A DNA stretch of 64,000 nt, from positions 1 to 64,000 of the forward strand of contig NZ_DKGQ01000043.1 of the NCBI RefSeq assembly GCF_002453355.1, read 5' to 3'. Position 1 is the stretch's first letter, and each line of letters opens with the position of its first letter. Of the stretch, positions 1-7,493 are shown piece after piece. The notes below the pieces were generated by a model that did not search any database, was not told where the DNA came from, and saw only the letters and a program-made list of their open reading frames with translations. The stretch comes from Psychrobacter sp. UBA6766 (GTDB lineage Bacteria; Pseudomonadota; Gammaproteobacteria; Pseudomonadales; Moraxellaceae). The translations under genes were made by a program, and so were the position numbers.

Positions 1-141
1 TACTTTTGCAAGAGGTCTAATACAAGTCATTTAATATAAGCCAATAAAGCTCTGTTCGTAAGTATTATATAAACTAAAGCGGTATATAATCACTCCTTTA
101 ATCAATCACAGCAGTCATATAGTTTCAGTTGTATTATTCAT

Positions 142-164
142 AACATTCATTTAAAATATATCTT
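142..164. promoter_or_regulatory. Putative NsrR operator upstream of nnrS
   Basis: An imperfect palindrome of two 11-base halves around one central A: left half AACATTCATTT, right half AAATATATCTT. It fits the known NsrR consensus AAnATGCATTT-n-AAATGCATnTT at most fixed positions. It lies about 40 bases before the nnrS start, and an NsrR-like gene follows nnrS, so repression relieved by nitric oxide is a reasonable inference. Binding is not shown. Confidence 0.6.
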
Positions 165-202
165 AAGCCATATCTTCTAACTTTGACTATAAGAAGTCTG
201 CT

Positions 203-1456
203 ATGCAATCAATTAATCTACCTAGCAAACCACCAAGTTCGCCGCATCCCATTCTCAATTTGAGCTTCCGAATATTTTTTAGTGCAGGGGCGCTATTTGC
301 CATGATTACCATGGCATTATGGGCGTTTGTCTTTACTGGACATACGGATATCGATGCGCAAACATTGAATCCGCTGTATTGGCATGGTCATGAAATGATT
401 TATGGTTATGCATTGGCGATTGTGGCAGGCTTTTTATTGACTGCGGTCAAGACTTGGACAGGCGTTATGATGCCGTATGGCTATAAGCTGCTCGGTATTT
501 TTATGTGTTGGTTGCTGGCGCGTTTGGGCTGGGTGGCTTTTGGCCTCGGTATCACGGTTGCTGGCAGTAGCGTAGCGTTACTTTATGCCGCTGCGATATT
601 TGACTTATTATTTGTCGGCTCAATGGCGTTTGTCATTTTCCGCGCCGTATTGCAAGTTAAGCAATATAAGCAGATGGGAATTTTGGCCAAGCTTGCGCTC
701 CTGACACTTGGTAATGCCTTGTGCTATTGGGGTATTATCAGCGCCAATATGAATCTAACGAAAACAGGCGTCTATTTAGGCTTTTATTTGATTATCGGTC
801 TGGTATTGACCATTGGTCGCCGCGTGGTGCCGTTCTTTATTGAGCGTGGTTTGAGTGTTCCAAATGCTAAAGGCGAGACACAAAAGGTGACGGTGCGTAA
901 TAATAAAGCGCAGGATATCGCAAGTTTGCTCTTCTTCTTTGCCTTTTTTATCGTCGATTTGTTTTATCCCAATAAATACTTACTGACCATCAGTGCGCTT
1001 GGGGTAGCAGTGGTCAATATCGTCCGTTTGGTGGGTTGGTATCATCGCGGTATTTGGCAAAAACCACTGCTATGGTCGTTATTTCTCGCATTTTTAGGGA
1101 TGTGCGTAAGTTTTGTGTTATACGCACTGCAGCCTTGGATTGGCTACAATCATAGTATTGCTGTCCATGGGTTATCAATCTCTGGTGTGGGCATGATGAC
1201 AGTGGCAATGATGGCTCGTGTATCGCTCGGTCATACGGGGCGCAGTATCCATCAACCGCCTAAAATCGTCAATGCGATATTCGTGCTTATGGTACTGGCG
1301 TTCGTCAGCCGAGTATTTTTACCTTTGGTCGATATGAGCCATTATTTGTTATGGATTATGGTGGGTCAAAGCGCTTGGATCGCTTGTTTTGCGCTATTCT
1401 GCATCAGTTATTTACCGATACTAGCCCGCCCACGACCAGATGGTTTATTTGGTTAA
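203..1456 (+). CDS. nnrS: NnrS family haem-copper membrane protein
   Basis: NnrS proteins are polytopic membrane proteins that protect cells under nitrosative stress. The 417-residue product is almost entirely hydrophobic, with about 12 membrane segments, which is the usual size and form. The family's conserved N-terminal motif WHGHEM is at residues 60-65, followed by a membrane segment beginning AGFLLTAV, and a GRRVVPFF segment lies near residue 205. The ATG start has no strong Shine-Dalgarno site. An NsrR-like palindrome precedes the gene and an NsrR-like regulator follows 124 bases downstream on the same strand, which supports a role in the nitric-oxide response. Family assignment is secure; the biochemical activity of NnrS remains poorly defined. 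Confidence 0.9.
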   Translation: MQSINLPSKPPSSPHPILNLSFRIFFSAGALFAMITMALWAFVFTGHTDIDAQTLNPLYWHGHEMIYGYALAIVAGFLLTAVKTWTGVMMPYGYKLLGIFMCWLLARLGWVAFGLGITVAGSSVALLYAAAIFDLLFVGSMAFVIFRAVLQVKQYKQMGILAKLALLTLGNALCYWGIISANMNLTKTGVYLGFYLIIGLVLTIGRRVVPFFIERGLSVPNAKGETQKVTVRNNKAQDIASLLFFFAFFIVDLFYPNKYLLTISALGVAVVNIVRLVGWYHRGIWQKPLLWSLFLAFLGMCVSFVLYALQPWIGYNHSIAVHGLSISGVGMMTVAMMARVSLGHTGRSIHQPPKIVNAIFVLMVLAFVSRVFLPLVDMSHYLLWIMVGQSAWIACFALFCISYLPILARPRPDGLFG

Positions 1457-1525
1457 TAAGGATTGGAAACAGCTAAAATTAAAACGATGCAGAAATCCAA
1501 TTTGCTTAAAAAGAAGCTTAAATTA

Positions 1526-1548
1526 TAAAGTTATTTAAAATGCAAAGT
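1526..1548. promoter_or_regulatory. Weaker NsrR-like palindrome before the Rrf2 regulator
   Basis: The right half AAATGCAAAGT and the left half TAAAGTTATTT flank a central A. The core TTTAAAATGCA matches the NsrR consensus well on the right and poorly on the left. It ends about 30 bases before the regulator start, so autoregulation is possible. Confidence 0.35.
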
Positions 1549-1580
1549 TAATATTCACATCAAACCGGGGAGCGCAAAAA

Positions 1581-2177
1581 ATGCGACTGACCAACTATAG
1601 TGATTACGCGCTGCGCTCATTAATATATTTGGCGATTAAGCCTGAGCCGCATCGATTGGCGAATATTAGTGATATTGCCGATAGTTATCACATCTCTAAA
1701 AGTCACTTAACCAAAATCATTCACCAGCTTGGGCAACTCGGTTATATCGATAGCGTTCGCGGTAAAAATGGCGGTATTCGCTTAGCATGTGCACCAAAAG
1801 ACATCAATTTGGGTGTGTTAATTAAAAAAATTGAGCCAGATTTTAATTTGGTAGAATGCTTTTCGACCGATTTATTGGTTACTCCCAAACCTGACGGTGA
1901 TAGCGGTGTTAATGCTGATAGTCCTGTTAATAATAATGACGATAAAGCAGTTTCCAAAGACTTGTCCTTAACGCTTATCGATGAAGAGGCAAGTATGAGG
2001 GTTAAGTCAGGCTGTATCATTAGCCCTGTTTGTCAGTTAGAGCAGGTATTCTTTGAAGCGCTGACCGCTTTTATCAACGTCCTTGAGGGTTATACGTTAG
2101 CCGATATTATCAGTAATGAGTCAGAATTAGCGGAGTTATTGTTTTATAGAAATAGCCTAATTAGTGTTATTGAATAA
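1581..2177 (+). CDS. nsrR: Rrf2 family NO-sensing repressor, NsrR-like, with insertion
   Basis: Likely an Fe-S cluster repressor of nitric-oxide stress genes. The N-terminal winged helix is very NsrR-like: LTNYSDYALRSLIYLA, then HLTKIIHQLGQLGY and VRGKNGGIRLA at about residues 60-69. NsrR holds its cluster with three cysteines spaced C-x4-C-x5-C. Here they are Cys93, Cys145 and Cys151, so a polar 47-residue stretch rich in Asp, Asn and Ser is inserted between the first and second. This explains the length of 198 residues against roughly 140-150 for typical NsrR. The C-terminal part (GYTLADI) is again family-like. The reading frame is continuous through the insertion. An alternative is another Rrf2 member, but nnrS next door and the operator-like sites favour NsrR. 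Confidence 0.8.
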   Translation: MRLTNYSDYALRSLIYLAIKPEPHRLANISDIADSYHISKSHLTKIIHQLGQLGYIDSVRGKNGGIRLACAPKDINLGVLIKKIEPDFNLVECFSTDLLVTPKPDGDSGVNADSPVNNNDDKAVSKDLSLTLIDEEASMRVKSGCIISPVCQLEQVFFEALTAFINVLEGYTLADIISNESELAELLFYRNSLISVIE

Positions 2178-2226
2178 AATAAAAATTATCACTTAAAGTG
2201 AAGCTTATATCGTCAATTTAACATAG

Positions 2227-2266
2227 AAAAGCTGCTTTGCTAATCATAGCGAGGCAGCTTTTTTTA
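2227..2266. terminator. Bidirectional intrinsic terminator after nsrR
   Basis: A 15-base stem (left arm 2227-2241, right arm 2248-2262, with two G-T pairs) and a six-base loop are followed by T residues on the + strand and preceded by an A run. It lies between convergent genes and can serve both. Confidence 0.8.
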
Positions 2267-2285
2267 TTGTTGATTTTCAAATCGT

Positions 2286-3032
2286 TTAAGCGTTTTCAAG
2301 CTTGGGACGAGCCTTGTCAATGGCTTTTAATATGGCTTTTTCAAACTCGCCGTCTTTAAACTTAACCAAATAAGAATGTGCAGCGCAAAAGTTACGAACG
2401 TCGCGCCACTCGTGGGCTAGGTTGGTTGCCCAATCGCAATACTGTTTGCCAGCATCAGATTCATCTTTTAGCGCTTTTTTGGTCGTCGGGTGCAGTAACA
2501 GTTCAGGCAGTAGCACTTCTAGTAATTTGGTTGGCGGGCTCATAAAAGTGTCATCGACGTGCAAGCTTTTACTAGCAGGATGAAATGCTAATAGTGATCC
2601 TGCATGAATCATTTCATTGGGCGAGATATAGTAAATGCCCTCCGACATAGAAAATTTTAGCTCAGGGTAACGCTCAGCGACCGCCTCGCTTTCGACCAAA
2701 TCGTCTGCCCATTGAACGTCAGGAATTTTTTTATGATGACGGCGACTGCCATAAAAAGTCGCTTGTGGGAAGTCTTTTGCCATTTGCTTACAGTGTACGG
2801 TATGAAAGGGATGGACATTGAGAACGGCTTCGACATCTTGCCCATTATTGGTTAATGCCATAACCGTATCACGTACGTCACCCGTTAGCTTGTAGCTGTC
2901 CAAAAAAATAAAACGCCCTGAAGCTAATTTTATAAGTGAGCATTGGGTGCCTATGTTGAGAACACCGCCTAAGCGAAACGCGCCGCGAATATTCCAAAAC
3001 CCTGCACCCAAATCATGTATCTTATCGGTCAT
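2286..3032 (-). CDS. Metallo-beta-lactamase-fold protein, DUF4336-like
   Basis: A soluble 248-residue protein. The start MTDKIHDLG is chosen because AAGGA lies at the right distance upstream; the longer frame to 3095 has no ribosome site. Family resemblance rests on an early beta-rich section (GTQCSLIKLASGRFIFLDSY), the segment NVHPFHTVHCKQMAKDFP near residue 75-95, which looks like a degenerate metallo-beta-lactamase metal site, and a later LHVDDTFM stretch in the position of a metal-bridging Asp. The canonical HxHxDH motif is absent, so metal binding and hydrolase activity are uncertain. It is convergent with the nsrR homologue and shares its terminator. Nothing in the neighbourhood identifies a substrate. 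Confidence 0.6.
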   Translation of the reverse strand: MTDKIHDLGAGFWNIRGAFRLGGVLNIGTQCSLIKLASGRFIFLDSYKLTGDVRDTVMALTNNGQDVEAVLNVHPFHTVHCKQMAKDFPQATFYGSRRHHKKIPDVQWADDLVESEAVAERYPELKFSMSEGIYYISPNEMIHAGSLLAFHPASKSLHVDDTFMSPPTKLLEVLLPELLLHPTTKKALKDESDAGKQYCDWATNLAHEWRDVRNFCAAHSYLVKFKDGEFEKAILKAIDKARPKLENA

Positions 3033-4012
3033 TATATTTTCCTTAATTGTTATTTTTTCGTTTTTTATTGTTGGAGATGGCAATAAATAATGCATGCTTT
3101 TAATTATGGTTTTTTAAGCTTGCAAAGTCTGTAAGGGAATAGAAATAAGCGCTATAAATGTGTAAGTTTAAAAAAGATAAGTTAGAAAGTCCTTTATACG
3201 CAGTTTTTATAGTCATAAGCCAATATACGAGGGCTATTGACATAGTTCTCATTGTTGCATAAAAATTTATCAAAGCGTCTATCATCATTAAGGTAGCGGT
3301 ACATCCAAGCAATACCCGGTTTACTCAACAATATCTCATTAAAGCGATAACTTAAACAAAAATGATAGCTGCGGTAATAGTGCTGTCGGGAACACAGTTT
3401 GACGTAAAAGCTGTCATCTTTGGTTCATTTATGACTAATTTTTTAATTGCTAGTTTTTCAATTGAATGTTCTTGTTCTGATGCGACCGCTGCGACACTCA
3501 TAGAAAAAATCAGTATTGCTGTTGTGATAATTGGTCTTAAATGAAAAGAAATACTTGGCATGATAGATAGTCTGTTATATGTGGGTCTCTTATATCGGGT
3601 CAAATATTCTATTGCTGATATCCTACTGCTAAAGAAGGGGCGAGAAGGCACATAGAGCAAAAGATAAAACAATAGTGGACAGTAACCTACTCGCTGTCAA
3701 AATATGAATCACCTATACAGTGTTAAGGTTAATAGCAATTAAGAAGTTTAAGCATAAGCGCTTCAACAATAAGCGCTTTATAGACAACTGCTGTAATGAA
3801 ACGGCTTTTATAAAATCATGCATGAATAACACACCGAAACCTGAGTCTGGTAGTTGATGTGATAAAATTATTAATCACGTATCGTTTTATCATCATTCCT
3901 AAATTTTATTGCGATGATAACTTAAGATGCGATCGCCCCTTTTCTATCACCCATGCGCCATTTAGTCCGAGCTAGCACAAGCTAAAAAGCGTCTAATATA
4001 GTCAGTACTATT
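3033..4012. other. Long intergenic stretch with one doubtful small ORF
   Basis: About 980 AT-rich bases separate the metallo-beta-lactamase-fold gene from the MFS gene. Apart from the small signal-peptide ORF described separately, I see no convincing coding sequence or RNA gene. Two copies of the self-complementary octamer AAGCGCTT lie 15 bases apart at 3756 and 3771. Confidence 0.5.
3352..3561 (-). CDS. Possible small secreted protein or remnant
   Basis: Starting at an internal ATG, this 69-residue ORF opens with MPSISFHLRPIITTA and a hydrophobic stretch ending SVAAVASEQ, which is a plausible signal peptide with an AxA-type cleavage site near residue 25. The mature part would be only about 45 residues and matches nothing I know. 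The ribosome site is poor. It may be a truncated secreted-protein gene or chance. There is no operon partner. Confidence 0.25.
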   Translation of the reverse strand: MPSISFHLRPIITTAILIFSMSVAAVASEQEHSIEKLAIKKLVINEPKMTAFTSNCVPDSTITAAIIFV

Positions 4013-5296
4013 TTGAATAATAATATAAATAACAGTATAGATAACGATATCAATGGCAATGCCAATGCCAAGGACAGCAGCGGCATCAGCCGCCGTATTC
4101 AAACGCCCAAGCAGCCACTATCATTTGATGCACCTTCATGGGTTTTAAAGCTGACAATCGGCTTGATTGGGATGTTTGCTTTTTTGCAGGTCTATTCTAT
4201 TCAAGCTATTTTGCCCGTATTGATGATGGATTTGTCGGCAACTGAGGTGCAAGCTGGCATGATCGTGGGTGCTACCATATTAGCGATTGCCATCATGTCA
4301 CCGTTTTTGGGAATGCTTTCAGATGCAGTAGGCCGAAAATCCTTTATCGTCGGTGCGTTATTGTTTTTAGCGATTCCCACGGCTTTAATCGCCCAAAGTC
4401 CCAATATTGGCTGGATGGGCATGTGGCGATTTATGCAGGGTTTGTCTGTTCCCGGAATTACGGTGGTAACGATTGCTTATATTGGTGAAGAGTTTGAAGG
4501 TCGCGCGGTCACTGAGCTGATGTCGTTTTATGTATCGGGCTCGGTACTTGGCGGCTTTATGGGACGTTTTTTACTTGGACATTTGCATGAGCTTATTGGC
4601 TGGCGCGCCGGTTATTACGTGATGGCAGCGATGACACTTTTAGGGGCGCTATGGGTGGGTAAAATGCTGCCAGCGTCACGGCACTTTGTCGCCAATCCCA
4701 ATTTTCGCTCAGCGATACAGACCCTTGGTGAGCATTTGGTCAACCGCTATGTTGTCACCTCCTGCTTGCTCGGTGCTTGCGTGTTGTTTTCGTTGGTCGG
4801 CTGTTTTACCTTTATCAATTTGCATTTGGCCGATACACCTTATGAATTAAGCACAGGAGCGCTTGCCAATATCTTTGCCGTGTATCTGATTGGCGTTGTC
4901 ATCACGCCATTATCGACGACGTTGCTGCGCCGCTTTGGTTCAGCGCGAACGGTTCGGGTAGCAATTATGATATCGATGCTTGGTGTGCTCTTGACGCTCG
5001 TCACGCCACTTTGGGGCGTGGTACTCGGGCTTGCCGTTATGTCAACTGGCGTATTTATCACCCAAGCTGCGACCATCAGCTATATCGCGGTCCATGTTAA
5101 TAAAGGCCGCTCATTGGCGTCTGGCTTATATTACATGGGCTATTACACTGGCGGGACGATGGGCGCGTGGATATGCGGCATCGCTTATGCGCGTGGTCAG
5201 TGGTCGCTGACCGTTTGGTTACTGTTGTTTGTGCAAGTGCTGGCATTATTAGTGGCTAGCATTGGCATGATTAAAACCAAACCGATTTCTACCTAA
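4013..5296 (+). CDS. MFS transporter, YnfM-like
   Basis: A 427-residue inner-membrane major facilitator with about 12 membrane segments, after a polar, Asn-rich N-terminus of roughly 45 residues. The loop 2-3 signature GMLSDAVGRKSF is clear, and IAYIGEEFEGRAVTELMSFYVSGS and the later GLYYMGYYTGGTMGAW recall E. coli YnfM-type drug/H+ antiporters. The substrate cannot be told from sequence. The reported start is a TTG with no good Shine-Dalgarno site. No in-frame ATG occurs before the first membrane segment, so the true N-terminus is uncertain. It is transcribed alone. Confidence 0.8.
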   Translation: MNNNINNSIDNDINGNANAKDSSGISRRIQTPKQPLSFDAPSWVLKLTIGLIGMFAFLQVYSIQAILPVLMMDLSATEVQAGMIVGATILAIAIMSPFLGMLSDAVGRKSFIVGALLFLAIPTALIAQSPNIGWMGMWRFMQGLSVPGITVVTIAYIGEEFEGRAVTELMSFYVSGSVLGGFMGRFLLGHLHELIGWRAGYYVMAAMTLLGALWVGKMLPASRHFVANPNFRSAIQTLGEHLVNRYVVTSCLLGACVLFSLVGCFTFINLHLADTPYELSTGALANIFAVYLIGVVITPLSTTLLRRFGSARTVRVAIMISMLGVLLTLVTPLWGVVLGLAVMSTGVFITQAATISYIAVHVNKGRSLASGLYYMGYYTGGTMGAWICGIAYARGQWSLTVWLLLFVQVLALLVASIGMIKTKPIST

Positions 5297-5440
5297 ATAG
5301 GTAGGCTGTAACACAAGGCAGCAAGTAGTAAAACAACTATTCTCGAATACTGAGTCTTGCGAAGCTTACGTGTGCCATCTTTACACAATGAGGATTTTTT
5401 CCTACTATCAATAGGTTGTTAATAAACATAGAGCAAACAA

Positions 5441-5460
5441 GGAAAATTTATACCAGTAGC
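5441..5460. repeat. Dispersed intergenic 20-base motif, copy 1
   Basis: The 20 bases starting GGAAAATTTATACCAG recur with 17 of 20 identities at 43856-43875, and the first 15 bases recur exactly at 30831-30845. All three copies are intergenic, and two are preceded by a CAAGG-ending purine-rich stretch. It may be part of a larger dispersed repeat. Confidence 0.4.
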
Positions 5461-5568
5461 ACACCCTAAAACCTATACTCTTTTTATTTATGATTTACTA
5501 TATGAATAGCAGTCAATAGAAAACCATTCATGTCACTTAGAAATATGACAAACAAGGAAGTCGAATTT

Positions 5569-7239
5569 ATGTCAAACATTTACCATAGTGCACCGTCCGC
5601 TTACGATTTTCCATTAATCGTTAAGCAATTATTAAACCGTGCCAAGACAGTATCGTTAGAGCAAGAAATCGTTTATGCCGATAAAAAACGCTTCACTTAT
5701 AAAGAATTGTTTGGGCGTATCAATCGCTTAGCCAACGTCTTAGCCGATTTAAATCTTGCTGCTGGTGATGTGATTGCGGTCATGGACTGGGACAGTCATC
5801 GCTACTTGGAATCTTACTTTGCAGTACCGATGTCAGAGTACATTTTGCAAACCGTCAATATCCGTCTGTCACCGGAAAAAATCCTTTATACCATCAATCA
5901 CGCTAAGCCAAAAGTATTACTGCTTAACTCTGAGTTTGCGCCTTTAGTAAAAGATTATCAGTTTGAAAACTCAAGTATTGAGCATATTATTTGGCTTGAT
6001 GATAATGGAGCGTCGTATGAAGGCGTCTTTGGCGGAAATCAAAACCGTGTCATCGGTGAGTACGAAGCATTATTAGCGGCTGCAGATAGCGATTTTGATT
6101 TCCCCGATTTTGATGAAAACACCATTGCCACGACCTTTTACACCTCAGGAACAACAGGTGATCCAAAGGGTGTGTTCTTTAGCCATCGTCAACTGGTCTT
6201 ACACAGCCTAACGGAAGCGGCGACCTTGGGCATGTTGCCAAATAAGCAAGGTGTTAGCTATGGCGATGTTTATATGCCAATGACGCCGATGTTCCACGTT
6301 CATGCATGGGGATTTCCGTTTACCGCAACCATGGTTGGCCTAAAGCAAGTGTATCCCGGACGTTACGCACCTGATGTGTTAATGGATTTAATTATTAATG
6401 AAAAAGTCAGTATTACCCACTGCGTTCCAACGATTTTACAAATGGTGCTTAAAGAAGCGCAAGAGCGCGATGCCAGCTTTAATGGTTTAAAAATGATTAT
6501 CGGGGGCTCCAAACTGACCGAAGGCTTGGCAAAAGCGGCACTGGCGCAAGATATTGAAGTTTATACTGGCTATGGTATGTCAGAGACAGCGCCACTGATT
6601 AGCTTGACAGAATTTAGTCTCGATGAGCCTGAGATGTCTGAAGAAGAGGATATTGCTCGCCGCTGTATGACCGGCAAGCCTGTGCTGATGGTCGATGCGC
6701 AAATATGGAATACCAATAATGAGCCTGTGGGAACGGGCAAGGATAATACGGGCGAGTTGGTATTGCGTGCGCCATGGTTGACGCAGAGCTATCTGAAAAA
6801 TGACGATGCCGGTAAAGAGCTGTGGGAAAATGGCTATATGCATACCCAAGATATCGCCTATATGCGTCCCGATGGTTATATTAAGATTACCGATCGCCTA
6901 AAAGACGTCATCAAATCAGGCGGCGAGTGGATATCGTCGTTAGAGATTGAGACCATTTTATCCTTGCATCCTGCGGTCGCTGACGTGTCCGTGATAGGCA
7001 TTCGTGATAAGCAATGGGGCGAGCGTCCCTTAGCACTGATTGTACTCAAACCTGATTGCCAAGACACTAGCGCTGATGACATCAAAGCCATTGCTGAAAA
7101 AGCGGTAGAGCGGGGAATTATTCCTAAATACGGCGTGCCAAGTCAGTTTAAGTTTGTCGATGAATTGCCAAAAACCTCTGTCGGTAAACACGATAAAAAA
7201 GTCATGCGTGAGATGTATGATGGTCAGACTAACGCATAA
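5569..7239 (+). CDS. Fatty-acyl-CoA ligase (medium/long-chain, AlkK-like)
   Basis: An ANL-superfamily adenylating enzyme of 556 residues that activates a fatty acid to acyl-CoA with ATP. The start MSNIYHS is preferred because AAGGAAG precedes it at a proper distance. The ATP-binding motif FYTSGTTGDPKGV is near residue 190, followed by MPMTPMFHVHAWG, a YGMSETAP motif, and a C-terminal catalytic block with DRLKDVIKSGGEWIS and a terminal Lys-containing PKTSVGKHDKK. Length and motifs match medium-chain ligases such as AlkK more than E. coli FadD. It is a single gene; the next ligase starts about 250 bases on. Chain-length preference is inference. Confidence 0.85.
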   Translation: MSNIYHSAPSAYDFPLIVKQLLNRAKTVSLEQEIVYADKKRFTYKELFGRINRLANVLADLNLAAGDVIAVMDWDSHRYLESYFAVPMSEYILQTVNIRLSPEKILYTINHAKPKVLLLNSEFAPLVKDYQFENSSIEHIIWLDDNGASYEGVFGGNQNRVIGEYEALLAAADSDFDFPDFDENTIATTFYTSGTTGDPKGVFFSHRQLVLHSLTEAATLGMLPNKQGVSYGDVYMPMTPMFHVHAWGFPFTATMVGLKQVYPGRYAPDVLMDLIINEKVSITHCVPTILQMVLKEAQERDASFNGLKMIIGGSKLTEGLAKAALAQDIEVYTGYGMSETAPLISLTEFSLDEPEMSEEEDIARRCMTGKPVLMVDAQIWNTNNEPVGTGKDNTGELVLRAPWLTQSYLKNDDAGKELWENGYMHTQDIAYMRPDGYIKITDRLKDVIKSGGEWISSLEIETILSLHPAVADVSVIGIRDKQWGERPLALIVLKPDCQDTSADDIKAIAEKAVERGIIPKYGVPSQFKFVDELPKTSVGKHDKKVMREMYDGQTNA

Positions 7240-7493
7240 TTGATAAGGCACTGAATAAATATGCTAGGCAAAATATCGAGGTGCTAATACGCTTAATAGT
7301 TGACCTTTATCGTCCGCTCTGCTACATTTTAAACCGATACATAACGTATCGGTTTTTTGATTCTGGCAGGGAAAGCCAGTTTTATATTGTGATAATATTC
7401 AATAAGAGCGTATATTATAAAATCGTATCTTATACAATCGCTTCTTATAAAAACTTACAGCATTACCCATCGTTTACGCTAAGGACAGCCATT

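Noticed and set aside
3100..3312. 70-codon minus-strand ORF in the gap before the MFS gene
   Set aside because: No ribosome site and no recognisable protein features; it looks like chance.
3750..3785. Two AAGCGCTT palindromes as an operator pair
   Set aside because: They are 200 bases from any start and short enough to occur by chance.
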